Source of the DNA: Coenobita brevimanus
Lineage: Eukaryota; Arthropoda; Malacostraca; Decapoda; Coenobitidae
NCBI GenBank assembly: GCA_032717465.1
Contig: CM064713.1
Location: forward strand, 6,867,001-6,931,000
Direction of reading: 5' to 3'
DNA: 64,000 nt
A program made the position numbers and the translations under genes. The stretch's first letter is position 1. Each line of letters starts with the position of its first letter. Below, one piece after another: positions 54,912-64,000 of this stretch. Below the pieces are notes generated by a model, which did no database searches, had not been told where the DNA came from, and saw nothing but the letters and a program-made list of their open reading frames with translations.

Positions 54912-55137
54912 AGTTCATTTGAGTGTTTTGAGGCCTCATTTGTTGCACAAATGAATAATCATACATGTAATATGACTATGACGATAATCTGCTTGAAAAT
55001 ATTAGTAATGGCGGAAGGGATAGCCAAATCTAAGTGTTTAAACCTAACCTAACATAGCTTAACTGTACCTAATAAATTAATCCACCCTAAACCCTAACCC
55101 AACCTAACCCAGCTCAGCCTAACCTAGCCTAACCCTG

Positions 55138-55169
<32 letters not shown>

Positions 55170-55445
55170 GGCTAACATGTGACGAGATTGTAACGATCAG
55201 GCAAGGTTGTTTTGTGTCCAGTGGACTTAACCAACTTACTCTGACTACCCCAGAGAAGTAAAATTTATTGAAGAGGTGAATGAAATAAAATTTATAGAAG
55301 AGGTTTACGAAATAAAAATTAATTGTGAAGAAAAAATACGAAAGTGAAATCTCGCAACCTAACCTAAAGGAAAGACAGTTTCTTGCAGAGATCTGGCACA
55401 TCCTTATTTTTCTTTCTTTTTCGTCTGCATGTATTTTCTTAGGTC
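54486..55445. other. Non-coding stretch splitting the Tigger transposase
   Basis: This roughly 0.96-kb AT-rich stretch has long T-runs (54509-54519, 54879-54907, 55138-55164) and CCTAA/CCTAACC-rich, telomere-like sequence at 54687-54760 and 55045-55135. It ends TTTTCTTAG before the transposase resumes. It looks like an intron at its right edge but has no GT donor on the left. An unrecognised insertion is equally possible. Confidence 0.5.
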
Positions 55446-56345
55446 ATGGTTGTGGTTGATGACAAGGATGAGGATACCAGAGGGCAAAGGACGTTGTCAA
55501 AGTGTAAAAATTATTCTCTGAAGTTTGCCATATTTAACTGGGCCAAGGCTTGGGATGATGTGAAATAGACGACTCTTGCCAATGCCTGGTCCAAGCTGTT
55601 GCAAAACGAGGAAGCTGTCCAAGATTTTGATGGGTTTGAGCCATACCAGGCAGCTTTAAAACGTGGGGGAGACGAGGCAACAGCTGATGAAATTATGGAA
55701 TGGTTGGAAGCTGACAAAGGAGATCCTGGGTTCGAAATTATGACAGACAAAGAGATTGCCGAGTCTGTGCAGCGGAGAGATGATGATAGTGATGGTGATG
55801 GCGATGATGATGCAGCCAGCGTCCCTAGGCCTCGACTCTCGCAGGCACGTGAAGCTACTGATGTCCTCCTCAGTTTCGTGGATGGGATGGAAGACGATGC
55901 CGAGTTTTCTCGGTGCTACAACACTATCTGGGAGCTAAGAGACTGCATCATACAACGGCAGCACAGGGGCACAGGATTTCGTTAGACTCGGTAAATTACG
56001 TAACAATGATGCGTTTTTATTTTTTTATTACATTACGAAGTTTCACAATTTTCTTTATTGTTTCAGCATTCATTTACAAGAATGCACACATCAAAGGCAG
56101 CTATTGTATTTTTTTTTTTTATTTATTTTTTTTTAAGGATTTCGCAGTTCTTCCGTCCACGTACTGCTACTCCCCCTGGTTCTCCTCCCGGTACTGAAGC
56201 AGCTTCTTCCCCTGAACCTGGCCCTTCAGGTGTCTCAAATACACACCGGTCCACAGCTGCTGATTCGCCACCTACATGTACCCCCATTGATGAGGCATTG
56301 CTCCGATCGTGTTCACCCGAGGTGGATGACCCATATTCGGAGTGA
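55446..56345 (+). pseudogene. Tigger transposase C-terminus, broken
   Basis: From 55446 the frame reads VDDKDEDTRG, NYSLKFAIFNWAKAWDDVK and TTLANAWSKLL, the usual Tigger C-terminal helical region, ending at GFR (55985). TAG at 55566-55568 interrupts it. A further piece (about 56136-56345: ISQFFRPRTATPPGSPPG to VDDPYSE) resembles the FF-containing tail of Tigger proteins. It lies behind a T-rich tract ending TTTTAAG, as if behind a splice acceptor. The last piece is less certain. Confidence 0.7.
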
Positions 56346-56534
56346 AGTAATAGGTTTTTTTTGTTTGCTTCTTTTCTTCATTCTTGTGTGTATGTATGAA
56401 AGTCAGAGTACTGATACAAATAGTAATGTATTCCATTAATAAATCAATCTAACGGTAGAGTACTGTACTTGTGTTTTGTTTTGACCGGATTAATCGTGCT
56501 TTCGGATTATTCAGGCACCCCTTCACACCCTATA

Positions 56535-57014
56535 GCCCGGATAATCGGGCTATCTCTGTATAGACCTGTGCTGCAGCTGGAGATTCGTGTCGTTGATATG
56601 GTGCTAAGGCCATGGGAAAGGTGCGGGTTCTCGTGGCTTGACAGGCGGCTGAAGATGAAGAGAAGGAGGTGGCCATCTTCTTGTACATTTCCTTTTTCTT
56701 CATCACAGTCCCAACGGTTGATGGTGCAAGGCCTAAAGCTCGCCCAATTTCCGAGACTCCTTGCCCCACCTTGTGGCGTCTTATTACAGTATCTCCAATT
56801 TGCTCCCTACGTGTCAACAAGTGGGTTGGTGAAGGGTTGGTGCCCCTCCCTGTAAAACAACTAATTCAGTGTCAAATGGCCACCCTTTACGGGATTATGG
56901 TGTCTGGCAATAGATAGATAGATAGATCCTCTCAACAGTGAGAGTACAATGCTGTTCCTTCTTTGCACCTCGTTCCCCGGATGCTGGAGATGATGCAGGG
57001 CGCTTGGGAGGCAT
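56535..57014 (-). pseudogene. Tigger-type DNA-binding domain (element 2), interrupted
   Basis: On the minus strand a start at 57014 gives MPPKRPASSPASGERGAKK and EQHCTLTVER. After the R-derived insert it continues LLTRREQIGDTVIRRHK and GVSEIGRALGLAPSTVGTVM, a psq-type helix-turn-helix. No catalytic domain follows; the sequence runs into the Tigger 1 insertion at 56558. The fragment could bind terminal repeats but could not transpose. Confidence 0.75.
56820..56932 (+). mobile_element. Short SINE-like derivative of family R
   Basis: The left part (GGGTTGGTGAAGGGTTGGTG, CCCCTCCCTGTAAAACAACTA) matches the 5' region of family R copies (23446-23490 and 28330-28375). The right part (GGCCACCCTTTACGGGATTA, then GTGTCTGGCAATAGATAGATAG) matches the R 3' end. 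The 3.2 kb between are absent. It sits inside the helix-turn-helix codons of Tigger 2. Confidence 0.75.
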
Positions 57015-57449
57015 GGTGGAGATACAAAAAGGTGAAGAACAGCAAAAAAACAGCATAATGTACACCGAAGCTGAGAGGAGAGGACGGACATGACTCAACT
57101 GGGAAGTGCGTGAAAATGTGTTTACCAGAGAGGGGTTAGTTCATTTTCTCGCCGCAAGCAAGCGCAATGCTGTGCAGCACGCCCATTTTGAATTTTTTGT
57201 ATTTCCTCCCGTATCGTTTTTCATACCATCGAGACAGATACTTTCGTACTATGGAATCTGTCCTACATTTATCGCTTTCGTACCATCGGAAATTCGTACT
57301 TCAAGTTTTCGTATTTCAAGGACTCACTGTATTGGTATAAATGGTATATCATCTTTGCTGGTGTTTATAAGGTAATAAAAATGCAGAAAACTGATAAGTA
57401 AAATAAAAAACTGCAGTGAGTATAAATGGTGTTCAGGAGTAAAACTTAC

Positions 57450-57515
57450 CTTCATATAACTTCCCACCATCCTAGTGCAAAATTCTGCCTCCACCTTGCA
57501 GAGATAAGCATATGT
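57450..57515 (-). CDS. Candidate host exon (66 bp, unknown protein)
   Basis: On the minus strand CATCTAG is followed by 22 codons (TYAYLCKVEAEFCTRMVGSY then MK) and a strong donor (AAG|GTAAGT). It is phase 0 at both ends, on the same strand and in the same phase as the candidates at 34.5-35.2 kb, which would lie downstream. Just upstream another frame (SKFREIHEKANEILHLD) is open and protein-like, so the true exon may be longer with a frame break here. The gene is not recognised. Confidence 0.35.
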
Positions 57516-57754
57516 CTAGATGCAGAATTTCATTAGCTTTCTCGTGGATTTCACGGAATTTTGATAGGGCCAATGGTATTCAAATAAATCGCCAAAAACT
57601 TTAAAAAGTCACGAGTCAGTGCTTTCAGTGCGAAGGAGGGGAGGGACTGAGGGAGTGAGGGGGAGAGCTGAGAGGTCTGGCTAGCAAGGCAGGGAGCATG
57701 GGAGGGTATGGAGGAGGGATGGGAGGGGGGAGAAATGAGGCTGTGGTCAGGATT

Positions 57755-58110
57755 TTCACCCTTCTGTCACAAGGTGGACAGGCACCTTCACCTGACTTGT
57801 GGCTTGTAGTCTGTCTTACAAGCGTGTGGGCTGTTGAGAAACACAACTCCCTGTGACTGGGTGACTTCGGACATTTGGTACAGAGGCAGATGGGCGCTTT
57901 CACCTGACTTGTGGCTTGAGGTCCGAGTGGTGGCAGTCAGGAAAGACTAATCCCAGTGGCTGCACGGCTTTGGACATTCGGTGGGGATGCGTACAGATGT
58001 TCTGACACAGCTTGTGGGTTGCAGTTGCTATTACTCGAATGCTGGAGGTTCATCGGTTGTGATTGGATCAGTACAGGGGTGGACAGACATTGTACCTCAG
58101 GTTGTGAGAT
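57755..58110. repeat. Degenerate tandem repeat (~120-bp unit)
   Basis: Related units carry CACCTGACTTGTGGCTTG (57789 and 57901) and, more distantly, GACACAGCTTGTGGGTTGCA (58000). They also carry GACTGGGTGACTTCGGACATTTGG (57855) against GGCTGCACGGCTTTGGACATTCGG (57957). Spacing is roughly 105-120 bases. A purine-rich GGGAGGGG tract (57630-57735) precedes it. No gene is supported. Confidence 0.6.
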
Positions 58111-58995
58111 AATGCCTATTTCCCGTGCACAGCTAGAGCCCAGCAGCCAAGATACTGAATGTCTGAACACGTCGGCTGGCCGGTCAAAGTTCTCGGGGAC
58201 TTTTACATCCGAATAATAGCAGGTAAATTCGGATAATGGTTTAATAAAGCCAAGGTCCAGTATACTGATAATGAACAGGTCTGGATACTGCACGTCCAGA
58301 TAAATGACAAATTACTTTATGTCTTTTCTGTCTATGCTAAAATCCTTTTTCACATACGAAGTTGAATTGTTTGTTTTGTTACCCATAAGCAAAGCTTTTA
58401 AAGTGCCCTAAATGTTGCATTACAAACCTCAGCACAATGAAAAATAGCTAAAAGCAAGCTGATAGCCCAATCTTAAGGTACTGATCCTCCTTTGCTGACC
58501 TTTTCAGTGTGACACTAACATGGAGAGCAGGCCAACATACTCCCCCAAACACTTATCTCTAACTCCCATGCACTACTCTACATGTGTTTTACATACCACA
58601 CGATGTACCACACTGCATCACAAGTTGATACCAGCAAGGGGATGCAGCAAGAACATTTTGCTCCCACTACCTACCGGTGGACCTGAAGGATGGTGTGGTG
58701 TGGGCTCTGCCAGTGTAGTTTTTGGGACCGGGATGAGACGGGGCTTGGAGTAATGCCAGAGAGTACAACACATAGGCCCAAACCTGGGAACAGTGCCCCA
58801 GGGTAGGTGAAAAGTGGTGGGGCAGTTACAGTACCAAGGTGCACCTAGAAGGTGTCTCTGTGGCTGTCCTGATATGGTGCCATGAGGCCACTGGCACAAC
58901 CACTGGCCATGGCTGATAGGCTATGGGTCCCATGTCCTGTGCCTGGACTTGAGACTGTGCGGGTGGGTGAGGCCTGTGGTCTGTCTCCTCATTTA
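58111..58995. other. Segment without supported gene
   Basis: About 0.9 kb with mixed composition. Frames on both strands near 58618-58899 (Pro-rich on the minus strand) overlap and lack motifs. A CATTATCCGAATTTACC motif (58219-58235, minus strand) recalls Tigger-type ends, but no partner was found. Confidence 0.45.
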
Positions 58996-59548
58996 CAGGC
59001 AAACCCTGATTTAACGATGCAATTGGTTAAGTAAAAACCCATCATTAGGCGAGGTATAATATCTCGAGGTAGATTTAACACATAAAGTATTGGGATGCAC
59101 TTCTAAGCCTTGGGTTTTCCCCCAAACTAAGTCCCAAACCCACCCAAATGAGTCCAAAAACAACTTTCTAGCTAACCTACACCCCCAAATAGCTTTAAAA
59201 CAAGCAAAACTAAGCCTAAAAGCAGTTTATAACTCACCTAAACCCAAGAATAATATCTGAAAATCATCAAAAATAAGTCTGGAAAAAATTGAACTTAGTA
59301 AACTGTACCCCAAAATGACAATGTTCACCCCACCTATGACTAAAACACATTAATCTAAGTCTTAAAACAGTTTATCAATCAACCTAAACACAAAACTTAA
59401 GTCTAACATATCAGAATCGGAAAAAAAAAAAAAAAAAAAATTATACCAGGGTTTGGCCATCATTCGACGGGGGAGAGTGATATTTCTACCCCCATCGTTA
59501 TGCCGGGGTATCACATATATTGGGGTACTGTATCTCAGGGTTTGCCTG
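58996..59548. mobile_element. TA-flanked MITE, 553 bp
   Basis: The ends CAGGCAAACCCTGATTTAAC and, inverted, CAGGCAAACCCTGAGATACA are flanked by TA at 58994-58995 and 59549-59550. The interior is CTAA-rich with an A-run at 59420-59439. No frame is present. Ends of this type and the TA target suggest the Tigger/mariner group. Confidence 0.85.
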
Positions 59549-59825
59549 TATTTTACAGATATATGACAGAAAAATGGGGGGTAGCATGCCTAAAGAATTT
59601 AAATCACCCAAGGGGTTCAGAGTGACTTTGTGGAATGTGTGTACAGTAAAATCCTCGTTTTTCGCACCGCGGATGTTTCACCAAAACCACGCGAAATGTC
59701 GACACGTGAAGTTAAGAATCAATGGGAAAAATAGAGGAGAGTTCCAGTGGGACATGTACCTACCCTATCATAAAGTACTATAACATCAAACAGGCCCTAC
59801 CCAAAATTTAATGAAGAGTGTTTAC

Positions 59826-60318
59826 TAGCACAGTACATCCCCACAGTACGTGAGTTCCGAGTACGCGATCCCCCTTGTACACAAGGACCTATTTTTTTTG
59901 TTATTTTAGTGTATTTTTTATTAGTACGCGAACTGAACTCCTTGTAAGTGAGACGGGCAGCGAAGAGTGGCCCAAATCCGGGGTTACCCTGAGTACGCGA
60001 CATTGCCCCCCCAAGAAGTGATAACAGTTAAAGGTGAGCAGCCATATTCTTGTTGGTTTAGTTAAGCCATATCCTTGTTGGTTTACCTAGTAAAGCCATA
60101 ATCTTGTTGGTTTACTTTATCTTAGGTAATATGTCTTAGATAGTTTCCCTATATAGTACAATACTTAGGTCTAAAAGGCGTCTCAAGGGTTGCCCATGAA
60201 GGAGGGGAGCCACCCATATGTAATTTTTCCCATAAGTTTATGTATTCACAGTACACGAATTCCCAGTACACGACGTTCTCTGCCGCCCATATAGGCACAT
60301 ACTAGGGGCATGTACTGT
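59826..60318. mobile_element. Probable MITE with GTAC-rich ends
   Basis: CAGTACATCCCC at the left and, inverted, CAGTACATGCCCC at the right bound about 490 bases. GAGTACGCGA, CAGTACACGA and TTCCGAGTACGCG motifs repeat near both ends. TA follows the right end (60319-60320); the left flank does not show it cleanly. A lone Tigger-like end (CAGTAAAATCCTCG) also lies just left at 59644. Confidence 0.55.
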
Positions 60319-60437
60319 ACTAAAACAGCAGAACGCAATAAACATGTACCTGAAAAGACATTAAAGCTGTTATAAAGAGCTGCAACACCAAAAATCCTTT
60401 CCAGAAATAAAGTGAAGAATGGCTTGAATGGTGAAGG

Positions 60438-60440
<3 letters not shown>

Positions 60441-60491
<51 letters not shown>
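60441..60491. repeat. (TG)n microsatellite at the 3' end of a LINE
   Basis: About 25 TG units on the plus strand, (AC)n read along the adjacent minus-strand LINE, where they immediately follow its 3' UTR. This parallels the AC tails of the CR1-like families. Confidence 0.9.
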
Positions 60492-60495
<4 letters not shown>

Positions 60496-60778
60496 AAGAA
60501 GGAACCAAAGGCAATGAGCCTGAAAAAATGTTCCTTCCAAGAGAAAAACAAAATACAAGAGAGAGCCAAATTCAAGATCCATTCATTTTGAAATGCCTGG
60601 ACACACTGCGTTTGAAAGACTGGAGATCATAGGAAGCTGGAAATACAGATAGAGGGAGACAGTTCCAGAGTTGACCTGTTGCATAAATGAAGGACTGGGA
60701 GTAATGGTTAACTCTTGCATTAGAGAGTTGGACAGAAAAGGGGTGAGAGTTTGCTGCTACACGGGTGCTACGTGCCCG

Positions 60779-63091
60779 TCATAGAAGTGGAGGAATGCAT
60801 GCAGACAGTTCAGAGGAACAGTGACCATTGAAGTGGCAGTAGAAAAGAGATAAAGAAGCACCATTGCGGCGAAGAGACAGAGGTTGAAGGGAGTCAGTAA
60901 GAGGGGGAGAGTTAATGAGACGAAAAGCCTTTGACTCCACCCTACTGAGAAGAGCTGTATGTGGGGAGCCTCCCCACACATGAGAGTTGTACTCCACACA
61001 GGGGAGGATAAAACCCCTGTATAGATTCAACAATTGTGCAGGGGCAAGGAAGGAACGGAGTTGGCTTAGCACACAGAATTGCTTGGAGGCAGATTTTACA
61101 AGAGATGTAATATGATCTTTCCAAGACAAGACCCGAGCAAATGAAACCCCATGCATGTTCAATGATGATGCAGGATTAAGTTGTGTATTATTAAACATAA
61201 GTGGGTACACCTGTGGGAAATTTTGTCGGGTTGACAGGTGCAAAAACTGAGTCTTTGATGCATTAAAAACAACCAGATTATTTTTACCCCAATCAGAGAT
61301 ACGAGCCAAGTCAGACATTAGGTGTGCCATAGCCTCATCCCTTGCCTGTTGAAGTAACTGCTGAGATGGACGTTGTGGGAATCGATTGGAAAGGTGAAGG
61401 GTGGAGTCATCAGCGTATGAGTTGATAGGGTTAGATGTACAGCTTAGAAGGTCACTGATGATTAAAAGGAAGAGAGTTGGTGATAGGACAGAGCCCTGAG
61501 GAACACCACTGTTAATAGATCTAGGAGAAGAATGACAGCCATCTACAACAGCGGCTACAGAACGACCAGAAAGGAAGCTAGAGATGAAAGCACATAAAGA
61601 AGGATAGAAACCGTAAGAGGGTAGTTTGGAAATTAAAAATTTATGCCAGACTCGATCGAAAGCCTTTGAGATGTCAAGTGCAATGGCAAAGCTTTTGCCA
61701 AAGTCCCGAATGGAGGTTGACCAGGAATCTGAAAGGTTGGTGAGAAGATCGCCTGTGGAGCGTCCCTGACGGAACCCATACTGACGATCAGAAAGAAGGT
61801 TGTGATAGGAAAGATGCTTTAAAATTTTTCTATTAAGAACAGACTCAAAAACTTTTGAGATACAGGATGTTAAAGCAATTGGACGATAGTTAGAGGGATG
61901 GGAATGGTCACCCTTCTTTGGGACTGGCTGAATGAGAGCAAACTTCCAGCAAGAAGGAAAGGTACAAGTTGACAGACAAAGGCGAAAGAGTTTGCCTAGG
62001 CAGGGTGTAAGCACAGAAGCACAGTTCTTGAGAACAACAGGAGGGACTCCATCAGGCCCATATGCCTTATTAGTACTGAGGCCAGCAATGGCAGAAAATA
62101 CATCAACTGAAGAAATTTTAATGTTAGCTATGAGGAAGTCAGAGGGGGGAAGTGATGGAGGAACAGCACTGGAATCGTCTAAGGTGTAATTGGAGGAGAA
62201 AAACTGAGCGAAGAGATCTGCTTTATCAGTAGAAGAAATAGCTACAGAGCCATCAGAGTAGAAAAGAGGTGGGAAGGATGATGAGGTGAAGTTGTTAGAA
62301 AGGTTTTTGGCAAGGTGCCAGAAGGAGCGGGAAGAGTTCGAGTTAGAGAGTTGAGAGCATTTTGTACAGGTGAAATTATTTTTAGCAGAGCGAAGAACAG
62401 ACTTAGCACGATTCCGGGCAGAAATGTATAAAAGATGTGATTCAGGGGTGGGTTGGCTCCGGTACCTTTTATAGGCCCTCTCCTTGTTGCGGACAGCATT
62501 AGAACAAGCATGATTAAACCAAGGCTTTCGTGCATTAGTCAAAGGATATGAGAAAGGAATGTATGCTTCCATGCCCGAGAGAATAATCTCTGTAATGCGC
62601 AAGGCACACCCAGATGGCTCCCGGCCATGGAAGCAATAATCATTCCAGGGAAAATGAAAGAAGTACTGCCTGAGGGCCTCCCAATCCGCAGCTCCAAAGA
62701 GCCAGAGACGACATTTTTTTGGAGGGTCCGCAGGCCGTACCGGAGCGATAGGACAGGTTAAGGTGATAAGGTTGTGATCGAAAGAGCCCAACAGAGAGAA
62801 AAGATTAATAGTGTAAGCAGAAGGATTAGTTGTAAGGAAGAGATCAAGTATGTTGGAGCTCTCTCCAAGGCAGTCAGGGATATGGGTAGGGTGCTGTACA
62901 AGCTGCTCTAGGTCATTAAGGATAGAAAAGGTGTAGGCTTGTTCACCAGGTGGATCAGTTAAAGAAGAGGAGAGCCAAAGACAGTGGTGAATCAGAGAAA
63001 GGAGAAATGGATAGAATGTGTTCCATCGTTGAAGTAAGATAGTCAAAGAATTTTTGACAGTCAGTAGAATTAGGAGATAAGTAAACAGCAC
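60779..63091 (-). pseudogene. Jockey-like reverse transcriptase, frameshifted at both ends
   Basis: A 770-residue frame contains the endonuclease end ([11 protein letters not shown]) and RT blocks [77 protein letters not shown] and [11 protein letters not shown]. The C-terminal [20 protein letters not shown] block is typical of decapod Jockey-like elements as I remember them. The catalytic YADD is intact. The first ~50 residues read out of the true frame (shift near 62985). At the C-terminus a shift near 60785 moves the final ~65 residues (SNARVNHYSQSFIYATGQLW region) to another frame. Confidence 0.83.
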
Positions 63092-63653
63092 AGATATATT
63101 TAGTCAGAGAATGACAGGAAAGCCGAAGCCAGAGTGTAGAGAAATCAGAAGAATCGAGTTCAGGAACACGAGAGCAAGAGAAGTTGTTGCGTATATATAC
63201 ACAACAGCCACCTTTGGCTTTGAAATGAGTATAGAGAAAGTAGGAGGATACAGAAAAGGGTTTGCTGCCAGTTGCCTCAGACAGCTGAGTCTCAGTTAGG
63301 AAAAGAAGGTGAGGTTTAGAGAAGGAGAGGTGGTGCTCAACAGAGCGAAAGTTAGAGGAAAGGCCACGAATGTTGCAGAAATGAAGAAGAAGAGAGTCAG
63401 ACAGTGGTTCCAGGCACCTTGAGTCGTCACCGGGAGAGGGGCTGAAGGTGGGGGCATTTATGGTCCCCCCCCCCCCGGGGACTCCGAGGCTATGTTATTT
63501 GACGCCATTTTTTGAAAATTTTGAAAAGGAAGTGTGGTGTGTACTGTGCATGTAGTTTGGTGTTGATAGTTGGAGAAACTTGTATTGGAGAGCATGCTGG
63601 TCTACTCTCTGTGTTACTGAGACACTGAAAAAGTTCAGCTGTGGGTAGATGGG

Positions 63654-63977
63654 CTAGTTACTAGGTGACATGGGCCTCTCTGGGGAAGCCCCATCACCTA
63701 TGCCGAAGCCCTCGAAGTTGAACTCAGGCTCCAGCACCTCCACTTCCTCTCTGTCCACTTCTCCTCCTTCATCCACCCCTGCTTGCACATCCAAGTCTTG
63801 AAGAACAGCAGCCACATTCTGTCTCTCATGAAAATATCGTGTGATCTGGGCTTGTCTCTGCTCCTGTATGTTTCTGTTGTAGATGGCCATCACTTGAGAC
63901 TTCAAATCACTCAAGGTCGATAGGATGTTGGTAGCCTCAGGCATAGTCCTGGTGTATGCATCAAAAGTGGTTGCCAT
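63654..63977 (-). CDS. Hypothetical protein, possible transposase C-terminus
   Basis: A 107-residue minus-strand frame starts MATTFDAYTRTMPEATNILS and continues with a Gln-rich helix (NIQEQRQAQITRYFHERQ) and an acidic tail ending RPMSPSN. The QITRYF block resembles the FF/YF-containing tail of Tigger-type transposases, and the open frame could continue beyond the window edge. The resemblance is weak. It may equally be a host exon. Confidence 0.4.
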   Translation of the reverse strand: MATTFDAYTRTMPEATNILSTLSDLKSQVMAIYNRNIQEQRQAQITRYFHERQNVAAVLQDLDVQAGVDEGGEVDREEVEVLEPEFNFEGFGIGDGASPERPMSPSN

Positions 63978-64000
63978 GTTGGTTATAGTGGACAGGGTGT

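Larger units (their letters stand above)
53070..56558 (+). mobile_element. Tigger-type (pogo) DNA transposon 1
   Basis: This element of 3489 bp is flanked by TA at 53068-53069 and 56559-56560. The ends are CAGTGAAAGCTCGATTATCC and, inverted, CAGAGATAGCCCGATTATCC. It encodes a transposase in two blocks (53409-54485 and 55446-56345) separated by a ~0.96-kb stretch. The ends and CENP-B-like HTH plus DDE protein fit the Tigger group. It lies inside Tigger-type element 2. Confidence 0.85.
52801..57329 (-). mobile_element. Tigger-type element 2, mostly deleted, host of two insertions
   Basis: The ends CAGTGAGTCCTCGAAATACG (left) and CAGTGAGTCCTTGAAATACG (right, inverted) define the element. TA follows the right end, while on the left a TA lies three bases further out. 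Removing the nested Tigger 1 and the R-derived insert leaves under 1 kb. It holds only the codons of a transposase DNA-binding domain on the minus strand. Confidence 0.75.
60441..63475 (-). mobile_element. Jockey-like LINE
   Basis: The minus-strand element runs from the endonuclease (about 63420) through the RT to a stop near 60590 and a 3' UTR ending in (AC)n. The endonuclease start (CNIRGLSSNFRSVEHHLS, FLTETQLS) lies in another frame because of a shift near 62985. The 5' end is near the C-run at 63467-63478, which is only an estimate. Confidence 0.82.

Noticed and set aside
60246..60632. Frames over the (TG)n run encoding His/Thr or Cys/Val repeats
   Set aside because: Translation of a microsatellite.
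1..64000. CRISPR array, bacterial operons or phage genes
   Set aside because: The tandem repeats have no spacer-repeat structure and all coding sequence is eukaryotic transposon type.

Overview
The window is eukaryotic genomic DNA made almost entirely of transposable elements nested in one another. The elements point to an arthropod, most likely a decapod crustacean. This is inferred from three things: a Jockey-type LINE of the kind abundant in decapod genomes, TTAGG-type telomeric motifs, and dense AC, GA and GATA microsatellites. I see no prokaryotic operons, and no rRNA, complete tRNA or CRISPR array. The only candidates for host coding sequence are four short, intron-bounded minus-strand exons (34.5-35.2 kb and 57.45 kb).

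Layout. 1-23 kb is a head-to-tail array of two related CR1/L2-like LINE families. Copies lie at 132, 2663, 8111, 11660, 14023 and 18234, plus a fragment at 22758. Each has a coiled-coil ORF1, an overlapping ORF2 (APE endonuclease plus reverse transcriptase) and an (AC)n 3' tail. The next copy's 5' UTR often begins directly on that tail. The array is interrupted by a TA-flanked fold-back element (4778-6097), a copy of a second LINE called family R here (9774-11659), and a third LINE (18771-21330) whose RT carries a complete PHD-type zinc motif. The 14023 copy has its 3' half inverted.

23-46.7 kb is dominated by family R, an RTE-like LINE ending in CTGGCAATAGATAGATAG. One nearly intact copy (25259-28494, minus) sits inside another (23370-29785, plus). 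Further copies at 30467-34430 and 35781-43760 are split by a 1.02-kb piggyBac-type MITE and by a 6.0-kb env-bearing LTR retrotransposon (37056-43060). A hAT-like element (45499-47110) holds another R copy.

47-50 kb is a four-level nest: a piggyBac-type MITE contains a TA-flanked MITE, which contains a hAT MITE, which contains a palindromic element and a telomere-like higher-order repeat. The uninterrupted piggyBac copy at 32326 serves as an empty-site control.

51-57.3 kb holds a pogo-like transposase fragment, and a Tigger transposon (53070-56558) nested in a smaller Tigger that retains only DNA-binding-domain codons. 57-64 kb carries tandem repeats, two or three MITEs, a Jockey-like LINE on the minus strand (60441-63475) and a possible transposase tail.

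How they work together: each autonomous LINE encodes its own nicking endonuclease and reverse transcriptase, and the DNA transposons are cut-and-paste. Short elements (MITEs and a roughly 110-bp derivative of family R at 56820) look like parasites of those enzymes. Most ORFs carry stops or frameshifts. The least damaged are the ORF1s at 2830 and 8331, the R copy at 25259-28494 (one frameshift) and the RT half at 17077-18228. All calls come from reading the sequence and supplied translations. No database search was possible, so clade names are family-level judgements.
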